A stretch of DNA of 19,227 bases from positions 1 through 19,227 of the forward strand of contig JANNSX010000139.1 of NCBI GenBank assembly GCA_031403155.1, read 5' to 3'. Position 1 is the first letter of the stretch, and each line of letters opens with the position of its first letter. This DNA is from JANNSX01 sp031403155 (GTDB lineage: Bacteria; Pseudomonadota; Alphaproteobacteria; Rhizobiales; Hyphomicrobiaceae). Below the pieces are notes generated by a model. The model was not told the DNA's origin. It saw only the letters and a program-made list of their open reading frames with translations, and made no database searches. Below, in pieces: positions 1 through 7,946 of this stretch. The position numbers and the translations under genes are program-made.

Positions 1-1
1 C

Positions 2-658
2 GTCACCATCGACAAGGACAGCACGACGATTGTCGAAGGTAACGGGAAGAAGGCCGACATCGAGGCCCGCACACAACAGATCAAGGTCCAGATCGAAGAG
101 ACAACGTCGGAGTATGATCGGGAGAAGCTCCAAGAGCGTGCCGCCAAGCTTGCCGGCGGCGTCGCCGTCATCCGGGTCGGCGCTCCATCAGAGTCAGAGA
201 TGAGGACTCGCAAGGAAGCCTTGGACGACGCCATCAACGCGACGAAGGCCGCCGTGAGCGAGGGTGTGGTCCCAGGTGGCGGCTTGGCACTGCTCCGCTG
301 CACAGAGGCGGTCGCAAAACTCGAGTTGGCCACGGAAGGCGATGAGCGGACCGGCGTCCAGATCTTGAAGCGGGCACTCTCAACTCCTGCACGGCAGATT
401 GCCGAGAACTCCTCGGTCGATGGTGGCGTTGTCGTCTCCAAAATGATCGAAAGCAAGGGCAACTTCGGTTTTGACGCGGCGACCAACACCTATGTCGATC
501 TTGTCGAGGCCGGCATCATCGATCCGACAAAGGTTGTTCGCGTTGCTCTGGAGAACGCCGTCTCGGTGGCAAGTGTCTTGCTCCTGACCGAGGCAACGAT
601 GACCGAGATCCCCGAGCCAAAGGGCGAGGCTGCTCTGGAAGCGGCCATGTCGATGTGA
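2..658 (+). CDS. groEL: Chaperonin GroEL (Hsp60), 3' part, lacking the GGM tail
   Basis: This is the C-terminal part of the ATP-dependent Hsp60 chaperonin that folds cytosolic proteins inside a double heptameric ring capped by GroES. The reading frame is open from base 2, so the gene starts outside the window and about 218 codons are present. GroEL hallmarks are clear: the KLAGGVAVIRVG stretch near the apical/intermediate domain boundary, then EGVVPGGG, and the equatorial stretches GFDAATNTYVDLVEAGIIDP and PTKVVRVALENA. Two things are unusual. The canonical GGATE segment reads GAPSESE, and the protein ends EALEAAMSM instead of the flexible Gly-Gly-Met repeat of main GroELs. That suggests a secondary, stress-type paralogue rather than the housekeeping copy. 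The next gene starts only 28 bases downstream on the same strand, so the two are probably cotranscribed. The family call is certain; the paralogue role is inferred. Confidence 0.97.
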   Translation, partial: VTIDKDSTTIVEGNGKKADIEARTQQIKVQIEETTSEYDREKLQERAAKLAGGVAVIRVGAPSESEMRTRKEALDDAINATKAAVSEGVVPGGGLALLRCTEAVAKLELATEGDERTGVQILKRALSTPARQIAENSSVDGGVVVSKMIESKGNFGFDAATNTYVDLVEAGIIDPTKVVRVALENAVSVASVLLLTEATMTEIPEPKGEAALEAAMSM

Positions 659-686
659 CCGGGCGGACGCTGAATGGCAGAGTGCT

Positions 687-2696
687 TTGGCAATGAGTGC
701 GCCAGCTACTGAGCGTGAGGACTTCGTTGCAACGCAGATCGAGGCGCGCGGCGTTCGCGATCCTCTTGTCTTGGCCGCTATGCGAAAGGTCAAGCGCGAG
801 CTCTTCGTTCCGGCAAGCCTCCGCGCCGATGCCTACGAGGATTCACCTCTTCCCATCGGCGCCGACCAGACGATCTCGCAGCCCTACATCGTCGCCTTCA
901 TGCTCGAGGCCTTGACGCTTCGCGGCGGCGAGCGCGTGTTGGAAATCGGAGCCGGATCTGGCTACGCAGCCGCCGTGTTGGCGGAGATTGCCGGTGAAGT
1001 GTTCACGATCGAGCGCATCGGGCCGTTAGCACAGCAGGCCGCCGAGAACCTTGAGCGCGCCGGCTGCACCAATGTGCACGTCCGCCATGCCGATGGCACG
1101 GATGGATGGGCCGAGCACGCGCCGTTCGATGCGATCCTGGTCTCGGCGGGCGCCCCCGAAATCCCGAAATCGCTGACCCGGCAACTGACCATCGGCGGAC
1201 ACATGGTCGTGCCGGTGGGCAGCGACCCGCGGGCGCAAGAGCTCATCCGCATCACGCGCGTGGACGTCGATGAATTCGAGCGGGAAGACCTGGCCGATGT
1301 CAGATTTGTTCCATTGATCGGCAATGAGGGGTGGGAGAGCACCGATGAGACTTGGCAGACCATGCCTCCTCGCGTCGTCCGATCGCGGCCTTCCGTCAGC
1401 GTTTCCATACCCTCTCTCATCGCAAAGCATGGGACATCGTTCCAGACGACGGCCGAGGCGAGACTTGCGCCGACCCTCCGGCGTGTTGGCGATGCGCGTG
1501 TCGTGCTCATCGGCGAGGCCAGCCACGGGACGTCGGAGTTCTATGACATTCGGGCCCGCATCACCCGCGAGCTGATCGAGGAAAAAGGTTTCAACATCGT
1601 CGCCATCGAGGGCGACTGGCCGGATGCCGCACGCATCGACCACTATGTGCGTCACCGGGAGGCGAAACCCGCCGAATGGTCGGCCTTTGCACGCTTTCCG
1701 ACCTGGATGTGGCGCAATGAGGACGTCAGGCGATTTGTCGACTGGCTGCATGAGCGCAATGCGAAACTTTCTTACGCAGGCCGCACCGCCGTGCACGGCC
1801 TCGATCTCTACAGCCTGTTTGCATCGGTCCGAGCCGTCATCGCCTATCTTGACTCTGTTGATCCTGAGCTCGCAGAGGTGGCGCGTCAGCGCTACGGATG
1901 TCTCAGTCCTTGGGAAGCCGAGCCTTCCGCCTATGGACATGCGGCGCTGACGGGTGCCTATCGCGCCTGCGAGCGCGATGTTTCTCATATGCTGACTGAG
2001 CTGTTGGGCCGGCAGCAGGCCCTCATGACCGCAGATGGCGAGGGTTTTTTCGATGCCAGCCAGAATGCGCGGCTCATAGCCAACGCAGAGCACTACTATC
2101 GCATCATGTACTATGGCTCCCGCGCGTCTTGGAATTTGCGCGATCGCCACATGTTCGAGACGCTGAAGCGCATGCTTGAGTTTCACGGTCCAAGATCAAG
2201 GGCCGTGGTCTGGGCCCACAACTCGCACATTGGCGATGCCACGGCCACAGAGATGACCAGACGTGGCGAGCTCAATCTCGGCGAGCTGTGCCGCAAGCAC
2301 TTCGGCGACGCCAGTTATCACATCGGCATGGGCACCAACAATGGTACCGTTGCGGCGGCCTCGAACTGGGACGGACCGATGCAGGTCATGGACGTCCGGC
2401 CCGCACACAAGCAAAGCTACGAGCACCTGTTCCATCTGACGAATGCTCCGGGCCTCATTCTTCCGCTTCAGGAGGAACAAACAGGCGAGATTCGAAACCG
2501 GCTGATGAAGCCCAGGCTCGAGCGAGCCATCGGTGTCATCTACCGACCCGAGAGCGAGCTTGCCAGTCACTACTTCGAAGCCGTTCTGCCCCGCCAGTTC
2601 GATGAGTACATCTGGATCGACCAAACGACGGCAGTTCGTCCGCTGGCGGTTCATGAGCTTCAGGGCTTGCCCAACACGTATCCCTTCGGGGTTTGA
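687..2696 (+). CDS. Fusion of protein-L-isoaspartate O-methyltransferase and erythromycin-esterase-like domain
   Basis: This is a 669-residue two-domain protein. Residues about 5-215 are a PCMT, which methylates isoaspartyl residues with S-adenosylmethionine so that age-damaged proteins can be repaired. Its marks are the SAM-binding VLEIGAGSGY at residues 84-93, the DQTISQPYIVAFM stretch before it, and FDAILVSAGAPEIP. Residues about 245-660 belong to the erythromycin esterase/succinoglycan-biosynthesis family. They contain GEASHGT with Glu277 and His280 (metal or catalytic residues in EreA/EreB relatives) and WAHNSH with His511 and His514. Most members of that family are not proven macrolide esterases, so the substrate is unknown. 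The open frame begins with TTG at 687; ATG at 693, two codons later, is an equally good start. Neither has a strong Shine-Dalgarno. It follows groEL by 28 bases, which fits a protein-quality-control role. There is no frameshift between the domains, so the fusion is genuine. Confidence 0.93.
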   Translation: MAMSAPATEREDFVATQIEARGVRDPLVLAAMRKVKRELFVPASLRADAYEDSPLPIGADQTISQPYIVAFMLEALTLRGGERVLEIGAGSGYAAAVLAEIAGEVFTIERIGPLAQQAAENLERAGCTNVHVRHADGTDGWAEHAPFDAILVSAGAPEIPKSLTRQLTIGGHMVVPVGSDPRAQELIRITRVDVDEFEREDLADVRFVPLIGNEGWESTDETWQTMPPRVVRSRPSVSVSIPSLIAKHGTSFQTTAEARLAPTLRRVGDARVVLIGEASHGTSEFYDIRARITRELIEEKGFNIVAIEGDWPDAARIDHYVRHREAKPAEWSAFARFPTWMWRNEDVRRFVDWLHERNAKLSYAGRTAVHGLDLYSLFASVRAVIAYLDSVDPELAEVARQRYGCLSPWEAEPSAYGHAALTGAYRACERDVSHMLTELLGRQQALMTADGEGFFDASQNARLIANAEHYYRIMYYGSRASWNLRDRHMFETLKRMLEFHGPRSRAVVWAHNSHIGDATATEMTRRGELNLGELCRKHFGDASYHIGMGTNNGTVAAASNWDGPMQVMDVRPAHKQSYEHLFHLTNAPGLILPLQEEQTGEIRNRLMKPRLERAIGVIYRPESELASHYFEAVLPRQFDEYIWIDQTTAVRPLAVHELQGLPNTYPFGV

Positions 2697-2802
2697 AGCA
2701 GGATCGGCATGCGGACCGCCAATTGAAAGCAGGCCGTCAATTGATCTGCCTCATGGCAGCAAGCGAGAGATTGGGGCCCTTATTGCAAAAACTCGAAGCT
2801 CC

Positions 2803-2808
2803 AGGAGG
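2803..2808 (+). promoter_or_regulatory. Strong Shine-Dalgarno fixing a GTG start
   Basis: AGGAGG lies 8 bases before the GTG at 2817. It is a full match to the anti-Shine-Dalgarno and decides the start of the DUF2267 gene, for which no nearby ATG exists. Confidence 0.8.
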
Positions 2809-2816
2809 CGATCGTC

Positions 2817-3272
2817 GTGACGGTATCATCGTTTGTCGCTCATGCCGGAGAGCAGCTCCAGCTGTGGCTGAAAGAGTTGAAAGAGAAGGCAAATCTGTCC
2901 GATCCCGAACAGGCGCAGCGCGTGCTGCGCGTCGTCCTGCACGAGCTGCGCGACCGTCTGACAGTCGCGGAGGCCGCTGACTTGGCCGCGCAGCTGCCGG
3001 TCCTCATCCGGGGCATTTACTACGAAGGATGGCGCCCGAGCACCGTGCCGCATAAGATCCACAGCAAACAGAAGTTCGTCGACGAGGTCGTCGTCAAGTT
3101 GCTGCCGGACACCGCGCCTGCCGAGCCGGCCATCCGCAATGTGTTCGCCCTTCTAGCCCGTCACTGTGACCCTGGCGAGATCGCCGACGTCATCGCCCAG
3201 CTGCCGGCGGACTTGAAAGGTTTGTGGCCCGAGAATGCACGGACGTTTCGCGAGAGATCGCGGGCCCGGTGA
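2817..3272 (+). CDS. DUF2267 family protein
   Basis: This 151-residue soluble protein starts at GTG behind a perfect AGGAGG. It carries two copies of the DUF2267 helical motif. The first is around residues 35-70, with LHELRDRLTVAEAADLAAQL followed by PVLIRGIYYEGW. The second is around residues 105-140, with VFALLARHCDPGEIADVIAQ followed by LPADLKGLWP. The repeated pattern is a helix, then a short EA-ADLAAQLP-type helix, then a hydrophobic loop ending in Trp. The molecular function of DUF2267 proteins is not established; from memory they often sit beside stress genes in rhizobia and actinobacteria. It lies 120 bases after the PCMT/esterase gene on the same strand, so it may share its transcript. 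There is no signal peptide or membrane segment. Confidence 0.85.
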   Translation: MTVSSFVAHAGEQLQLWLKELKEKANLSDPEQAQRVLRVVLHELRDRLTVAEAADLAAQLPVLIRGIYYEGWRPSTVPHKIHSKQKFVDEVVVKLLPDTAPAEPAIRNVFALLARHCDPGEIADVIAQLPADLKGLWPENARTFRERSRAR

Positions 3273-3351
3273 GTGGCACAACCCAGGTTGCGGTGAACGC
3301 CGCCGAGATCAACGGGCAAATTGAAGCGACGCGTCGATAACAAGCGGAGTT

Positions 3352-3735
3352 TTGCACACGAGAAATCTGAAGGTCGCTCTCGCCGCCTTTGTGCTGGCTC
3401 TCGCGGCGCCGACAGCCGCAAGCGCACTCGACTGCAACGGCACCGAGCCATTCTGGAGCTTGAAGATCGGCAGCGGACGAGTCGTACTGGAGGATGCGGG
3501 ACAACGACCGCGGCGCTTGTTGACGGTCGCTGCAAGGGCGGCACAAGGGCGGTCCCTCGATTTCGTTCGCGTCTATCAGACCAGGACGCTTGGAAGCAAA
3601 CGGCAGTACATCACCATTGTCGGCTGCAAGGAGGCCAACAACAGCTGCAGTGACGGAATGTCGGACACGCAGTACCCCTACAGCGTCGTCGTGATCAGAC
3701 CGGGCCGCGTGCTCGAAGGATGCTGTAAGTGGTAG
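3352..3735 (+). CDS. Small secreted protein, COG3650-like
   Basis: This is a 127-residue protein with an N-terminal signal peptide: a positive start (HTRNLK), a hydrophobic core VALAAFVLALAA, and a likely cleavage after TAASA. The mature part opens with LDCNGTEPFWSLKIG, a C-x-G-x-EPFW pattern I associate with the uncharacterised COG3650 family of periplasmic or lipoprotein-like proteins. Four further Cys residues follow (VGC, SCSD, GCC), so disulfides in the periplasm are likely. The only usable start is TTG at 3352, since an in-frame stop lies at 3322-3324 with no ATG between. The GGAG at 3346-3349 is too close to be ideal, so the start is uncertain. It lies 79 bases after the DUF2267 gene. 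Function unknown. Confidence 0.7.
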   Translation: MHTRNLKVALAAFVLALAAPTAASALDCNGTEPFWSLKIGSGRVVLEDAGQRPRRLLTVAARAAQGRSLDFVRVYQTRTLGSKRQYITIVGCKEANNSCSDGMSDTQYPYSVVVIRPGRVLEGCCKW

Positions 3736-4150
3736 AGGGTTGCAGGAAGCGATAGCCGTGCCGCCCGAAGGAACGACCGTCAACGCCAGGGCAGCGAATT
3801 TTGGCTGTTGGCCGCCAGCGTTGCGTAGTAAGCGAGGTACTCGACGTCCGCGGCACCCTTTGGAGCGCGATGAACCCAATGTGACCGAGAAGCGCCCTCG
3901 TAGTCCGAGCGCCTCGACAAAGCGAAGATCCCAACTCCGCCAACTGCTGCGCTCCACCAGCAAAGAGCGGTGTCGGTCCCGACAGCATGAGTCTCTCCCT
4001 AGCCCAATCGGCCGTCGTCACTTGTTGGGCGTCTGCGGGAGCGTGGCTGTGATGCCCGACACTCTATGGCAGGCGGTAGGATCGAAGCGTCTGTCGTCTT
4101 CCGTTGCAGCAATGGCCTCGGGATGAGCCGTCAATAGCAATGCCAGCGCG
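3736..4150. other. Gene-poor interval with doubtful reverse-strand frames
   Basis: No convincing gene fills this 415-base gap. Two reverse-strand frames have protein-like composition but no normal start. One is open from 3998 to 3783 (72 codons, stop at 3780-3782) and ends AYYATLAANSQNSLPWR. The other runs from about 4173 to 4018 and reads like a 51-residue secreted peptide, with TIIALALLLTAHPEAIAA then a short polar tail; it would need a CTG start. A + strand frame at 3740-4126 is Arg/Ser-rich and looks like a shadow. I read this as decayed sequence or leader DNA for the sensor kinase. Confidence 0.4.
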
Positions 4151-6190
4151 ATGATCGTATGGTATCGGCGCAGCGGGGAGAGCCGGCAGCCGATTGCCGG
4201 CCAAAAGCTTCGTCGAACCGACCGGCTGGAGCAGCTCTTGGTGGACACGAAGTCAGAGATTTCCGAAAAAGAGTTCCGGACGGCCAAGCTCGAGGCCATC
4301 CTGAACACCGCGGTCGCAGCGATCGTGACGATTGATCGCGAGGGCGTGATCGACAGCATCAACCCGGCAACGTCGGAGCTGTTTGGCTACTTAGCGAGCG
4401 AGTTGATCGGGCACAACGTCAAGATCCTGATGCCGGGTCCATTCGCGGAAGAGCATGATGGGTATCTGGCCGCCTATCTCAGAAGCGGCGTCAAGAAGAT
4501 CATCGGCATCGGCCGCGAGGTGACGGGCCGGCGCAAGGACGGCTCGACCTTTCCGCTGCATCTGGCGGTGAGCGAGTTCGAGGCCAACGGCGCCCGTCAT
4601 TTCGCGGGCGTCATCACGGATTTGACGGCCCGCAAACGAATCGAGGATTCGCTGCGGATCGCGCAAGACCGGTTGCAGGAAACACTCGATCTTTCGGGCA
4701 TCGCACTCTGGAGGTGGAATCGTGAGACCGGCAGGATCATCGAATTCGAATCCCCCTATGCACGAATGCTGGGCCTAGCCAGCCAGGCCAAGACCCTGGA
4801 TACGCCGTCATTCCTCGCCATGGTGCATCCGGAGGATAGGGAGCTCGTTGCCGCCGCCATAAGCGCGGCACGGGAGGGACAGGCCTACTTGGTTGAGTAT
4901 CGCGTTGTCCTGCCGGATGGCGCAGAGCGTTGGCTGCTCGATAAGGGGTGGTTCCTGTCCGCCGATTCGGCGGGCCAGGAGCTCATGCTTGGCGCGACGA
5001 TCGACCTGACGAGTCAGCGCATAGCCGAGCAGGCCCTCGAAGTGAGCGAGCGAAAACTCTTCGAGGCGCAGAAGCTTGAAGCCATCGGGCAGCTCGCCGG
5101 TGGCATCGCCCACGACTTCAACAATCTTCTGACGGTGATCCTCGGCAATCAGGAGCTGCTCGCGATGCGGCTGACCGACGAGAAGGATCTGGCCCTCCTG
5201 AAGCGCTCCCAGGATGCTACGGAGATGGGAGCGCGTCTCACCGAGCGCCTGCTGACCTTTGCCCGCCGGCGGCAACTTGAGCCAAGCAAGATCAACTTGA
5301 ATGCCCAGATCAGCGAGATGATCGAGCTGCTGCGCCGCTCCATTGGCGAGGATATCACGCTGACGACCAATCTTGCGCCGCAGCTAGCCAGCGTGCGGAC
5401 GGATGCCAGCGAGGTCGAGAACGCCATCCTCAATCTGGTCATCAATGCCCGTGATGCGATGCCCAATGGGGGCACGATCACGATCGAGACCGATGAACAC
5501 AGTGTCGACGATGACAACGCCGATAGCAGGCTGCCGCGCGGCGACTATGTGCGCCTGTCGGTCACCGACACCGGCGTCGGCATGCCGCCCAAGGTTCTGA
5601 GCCGGGCCTTCGAGCCGTTCTTCACGACCAAGCAATCCGGCCGGGGCACAGGATTGGGTCTGAGCACGGTGCACGGCTTCGTGCAGCAATCCGGCGGTTT
5701 GGTCACGGCCTACAGCGAGGTCGGACGCGGCACGATTGTCAACATCTACCTGCCGCGCCTTGATGAGGGCCCGCCGGACGAGGCGCCCGTAGGTTTCAGC
5801 TTGAGTGTTCCGACAGGCAGCGGCCAGACCATACTGCTCGTCGAGGACAATCCCGACGTCCGTGATGTCGCTCGAAAGCGTCTCGATGACCTCGGCTACA
5901 GCGTCATCGAGGCAGAGACCGGTCCCGATGCCATCGAAATGTTGAAGGCTCGCGCTTCTGAGATCGATGCGGTGTTCAGCGATGTCGTCATGCCAGGCGG
6001 TCTGTCCGGCTACGACGTCGCGCACTGGGTCCTGGCCAATGCGCCCTCCGTCAAGGTCCTGTTGACCTCGGGTTACCCGGACGAGGTAGCCCGCGCCAAG
6101 GCCGCGCCTCTGCCGAGCGTCAGGCTGCTGCGCAAGCCGTACGGGCGGGCGGAGTTCGCGCGCGCCATCTGGCAGCTGCTCGGCAGCTAG
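4151..6190 (+). CDS. FixL-like PAS/PAS hybrid sensor histidine kinase with receiver domain
   Basis: This is a soluble 679-residue hybrid kinase. The first PAS (about residues 45-160) closely resembles the heme PAS of FixL. It has EEHDGYLAAYL with His102 at the place of the proximal heme ligand (His200 of B. japonicum FixL) and IIGIGR with Arg122 at the place of the oxygen-switch Arg220, followed by RRKDGSTFPLHLAVSE. A second PAS (about 172-295) has the WRWN and HPEDRELV features of PAS-fold-3 domains. The kinase core has the phospho-acceptor His321 in GGIAHDFNNLL, the N-box LNLVINARDAM, DTGVGMPP and GRGTGLGLS. The C-terminal receiver (about 560-675) has Glu565/Asp566, phospho-acceptor Asp611 and Lys662. 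The HDFNN box differs from that of FixL, so only the sensor is FixL-like. ATG 4151 has a poor ribosome site; TTG 4238 or GTG 4241 behind GGAG (4228-4231) are alternatives. It converges on the response regulator gene with a 10-base gap. Oxygen sensing is inferred. Confidence 0.93.
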   Translation: MIVWYRRSGESRQPIAGQKLRRTDRLEQLLVDTKSEISEKEFRTAKLEAILNTAVAAIVTIDREGVIDSINPATSELFGYLASELIGHNVKILMPGPFAEEHDGYLAAYLRSGVKKIIGIGREVTGRRKDGSTFPLHLAVSEFEANGARHFAGVITDLTARKRIEDSLRIAQDRLQETLDLSGIALWRWNRETGRIIEFESPYARMLGLASQAKTLDTPSFLAMVHPEDRELVAAAISAAREGQAYLVEYRVVLPDGAERWLLDKGWFLSADSAGQELMLGATIDLTSQRIAEQALEVSERKLFEAQKLEAIGQLAGGIAHDFNNLLTVILGNQELLAMRLTDEKDLALLKRSQDATEMGARLTERLLTFARRRQLEPSKINLNAQISEMIELLRRSIGEDITLTTNLAPQLASVRTDASEVENAILNLVINARDAMPNGGTITIETDEHSVDDDNADSRLPRGDYVRLSVTDTGVGMPPKVLSRAFEPFFTTKQSGRGTGLGLSTVHGFVQQSGGLVTAYSEVGRGTIVNIYLPRLDEGPPDEAPVGFSLSVPTGSGQTILLVEDNPDVRDVARKRLDDLGYSVIEAETGPDAIEMLKARASEIDAVFSDVVMPGGLSGYDVAHWVLANAPSVKVLLTSGYPDEVARAKAAPLPSVRLLRKPYGRAEFARAIWQLLGS

Positions 6191-6200
6191 AGGGCCGGCA

Positions 6201-6944
6201 TCAGCCCTTTCGCACCTCGACCGCGAAGACATAGCCCACGCCACGGACCGTCTTGATCAGCTGAGGGGCCTCGGCATTCGGCTCGATCTTTCTTCTGAGC
6301 CGAACCACGAGGCTGTCGATGGACCGATCGAACGGCGACCACTCATGGCCCTTGAGCAGGTCCATGATGTTGTCACGCGACATGACGCGCGCCGGCCGCT
6401 CGACGAACAACACCAGCAGATTGAACTCGGCGGTCGTGAGGTCCTGCGCCTCGCCCGCGTCCGAGCGCAGCTCGCGGCGGCTGATATCGAGTGTCCAGCC
6501 CTGGAACGCATAGCGGGGCCCGCCGGTTGTCGACGCTTCGGCCGGCCTTGTGGCCGCCGAACCCTCATAGCGCCGCAGGACGGCGCGCACGCGGGCCAGC
6601 ACCTCGCGAACGTGGAAGGGCTTTGTGATGTAATCGTCCGCGCCGAGCTCCAGCCCGACGATCATGTCGATTGGATCGCCCTTGCCGGTGATCATGATGA
6701 TCGGCACGTTGCGCGTTGACCTGACCTGTCGAGCCAAATCCAGTCCGTTGTCGCCACCGAGCTTCAGGTCAAGTGTAATGAGGTCAACGGAAGCTTCGGC
6801 AAGGCGCTGGGTCAGCTCGAGGCCGTCCTCGGCTTCCAGAACCTTGTAGCCGTCAAGCTCGAAGCACTCGCGCAGCAGTGCGCGCACGGGCGCCTCATCA
6901 TCGACGACCAGAATGGTTGCTCCGGATCCCTCTGCTTTGGCCAT
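6201..6944 (-). CDS. OmpR/PhoB-family response regulator
   Basis: This 247-residue DNA-binding response regulator has two domains. The receiver (residues about 9-122) shows the acidic pair Asp15/Asp16, phospho-acceptor Asp59 in LITLDLKLGG, Thr86 in MITGKGD and Lys108 in YITKPF. The C-terminal winged helix (about 145-243) has the family marks LTTAEFNLLVLF, RDNIMDLL, RSIDSLVVRLRRKIE and IKTVRGVGYVF. It is expected to bind tandem direct repeats as a dimer after phosphorylation. It sits tail-to-tail with the hybrid sensor kinase, which makes that kinase a possible partner, although the kinase has its own receiver. Its start is 139 bases from the divergent Crp/Fnr gene, so the two could share a control region. 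Target genes cannot be read from the sequence. Confidence 0.95.
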   Translation of the reverse strand: MAKAEGSGATILVVDDEAPVRALLRECFELDGYKVLEAEDGLELTQRLAEASVDLITLDLKLGGDNGLDLARQVRSTRNVPIIMITGKGDPIDMIVGLELGADDYITKPFHVREVLARVRAVLRRYEGSAATRPAEASTTGGPRYAFQGWTLDISRRELRSDAGEAQDLTTAEFNLLVLFVERPARVMSRDNIMDLLKGHEWSPFDRSIDSLVVRLRRKIEPNAEAPQLIKTVRGVGYVFAVEVRKG

Positions 6945-7026
6945 GCCGATCCATCTCGTCAGGCGCGCGGCCTGTTACACAGTCTCACAAACGGTCACGG
7001 TGCCGGCATCCTCCAGCAGCGTTGCA

Positions 7027-7040
7027 TTGGTTAGCTCCAA
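7027..7040. promoter_or_regulatory. Imperfect FNR/FixK-like palindrome TTGG-N6-CCAA
   Basis: TTGGTTAGCTCCAA lies in the 139-base region between the response regulator and the Crp/Fnr gene, 43 bases before the latter's ATG. Spacing and outer bases match an FNR/FixK box (TTGA-N6-TCAA), but the fourth base of each half is changed symmetrically (G/C instead of A/T). The perfect arms extend to ATTGG and CCAAT (7026-7041). It could be an autoregulatory operator for the neighbouring regulator. This is a motif match only. Confidence 0.35.
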
Positions 7041-7083
7041 TCATTCGAGATCGAAACCCGACGCGCTGAGAAGGAAGTGACCA

Positions 7084-7860
7084 ATGCTGGCGACCGCCCT
7101 CGTGACCCATGACGAAGATCACAGCACTCATGACACCGGCCGCCTGCCTCGGCAAGCCTCTGCGGACGCGCTCGACGCGCGGTTCAGGATAGGCCACGTT
7201 GAAATGTTCGAACCTAAGGAGCACATCTACCGGGAAGGCGATGCCGTCACCAACATCTACATGGTCGAGGCGGGCAATGCCTTCATCTATCGAACGCTCG
7301 CCGACGGACGCCGGCAAGTCATTGACTTCGCCTATCCGGGTGACCTGATCGGCCTCGGGGCGATCGGCGAGCATGCCGACAGCGCCCAAGTCACGACAAG
7401 GACGCGCGTGCGATCGATCCCGATGGGATCGCTCAGACAGGCTGCCCGCGCGGACGGCCAGCTTGGCCTGAAGCTCTGCGAAGCCCTGTCGCGAGAGCTG
7501 CTCGCCTCTCGTGAGCTGCTGTTCACGATCGGCAGATGCACCGCGAGCGAACGCCTGGCTTCGTTCCTCATCACTCTGTCGCGGCGCAACGAGCGGTGTG
7601 GCCAAGACCCCATGGAATTCGTGCTGCCCATGACCAGGTACGACATTGCCGACTTTCTCGGCCTCACGATCGAAACCGTGAGCCGCACGTTCACGAAGCT
7701 CCGCCGGGATGGCATCATTGATCTGGCACAAAGCGTCATCGTCACGATCCTGGATCATGAGAAACTTAGCGATCTTGCCGAAGGGCGGAGCGAGGAGGTC
7801 CGTTGCGTTGCCACGCGACTTGCGGACTCTCTCCACCACGGTCGCATGAAGGCAGCCTAA
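7084..7860 (+). CDS. Crp/Fnr-family transcriptional regulator, FixK-like
   Basis: This 258-residue regulator has a cyclic-nucleotide-binding-type beta barrel (about residues 40-125), a dimerisation helix, and a C-terminal winged helix. The recognition region TRYDIADFLGLTIETVSRTF (from residue 184) carries Glu197, Ser200 and Arg201, the E-x-x-S-R pattern that reads TTGA half sites in FNR and FixK. There is no cysteine before about residue 130, so it lacks the N-terminal iron-sulfur cluster of FNR/FnrN and is closer to FixK, which is controlled by its abundance rather than by direct oxygen sensing. In rhizobia fixK is switched on by the FixL/FixJ oxygen sensors; here a FixL-like kinase lies next door. 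The window holds one perfect matching site, at 15571-15584 before the universal stress genes. ATG 7084 follows AAGGAAG with good spacing. Naming it fixK outright would go beyond the evidence. Confidence 0.9.
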   Translation: MLATALVTHDEDHSTHDTGRLPRQASADALDARFRIGHVEMFEPKEHIYREGDAVTNIYMVEAGNAFIYRTLADGRRQVIDFAYPGDLIGLGAIGEHADSAQVTTRTRVRSIPMGSLRQAARADGQLGLKLCEALSRELLASRELLFTIGRCTASERLASFLITLSRRNERCGQDPMEFVLPMTRYDIADFLGLTIETVSRTFTKLRRDGIIDLAQSVIVTILDHEKLSDLAEGRSEEVRCVATRLADSLHHGRMKAA

Positions 7861-7946
7861 CGGGAGCCGTGCGCAGGGCTGATCTAGAGGTCGTATGGAG
7901 ACCACCCGATGGCATGGCAGTTGAGGGATGAACGGCAGACGCACGC

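Noticed and set aside
1026..2186. 386-codon reverse frame
   Set aside because: It lies wholly inside the PCMT/esterase gene and has no family features; it is a shadow of GC-rich codon use.
2721..2745. Two CAATTGA copies before the DUF2267 gene as a possible FNR-type site
   Set aside because: The half sites are 10 or more bases apart and not arranged as TTGA-N6-TCAA, so no Crp/Fnr site is supported.
4493..4498. Idea that the FixL-like PAS has lost its heme ligand because Lys precedes IIGIGR
   Set aside because: The proximal His of FixL is the one in the HD-x-Y helix 14 residues earlier, which is present here as His102; the residue before IIGIGR is variable among FixL proteins.
5384..6244. 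286-codon reverse frame over the sensor kinase 3' end
   Set aside because: It overlaps well-supported kinase and receiver motifs and also runs into the response regulator; composition is shadow-like.
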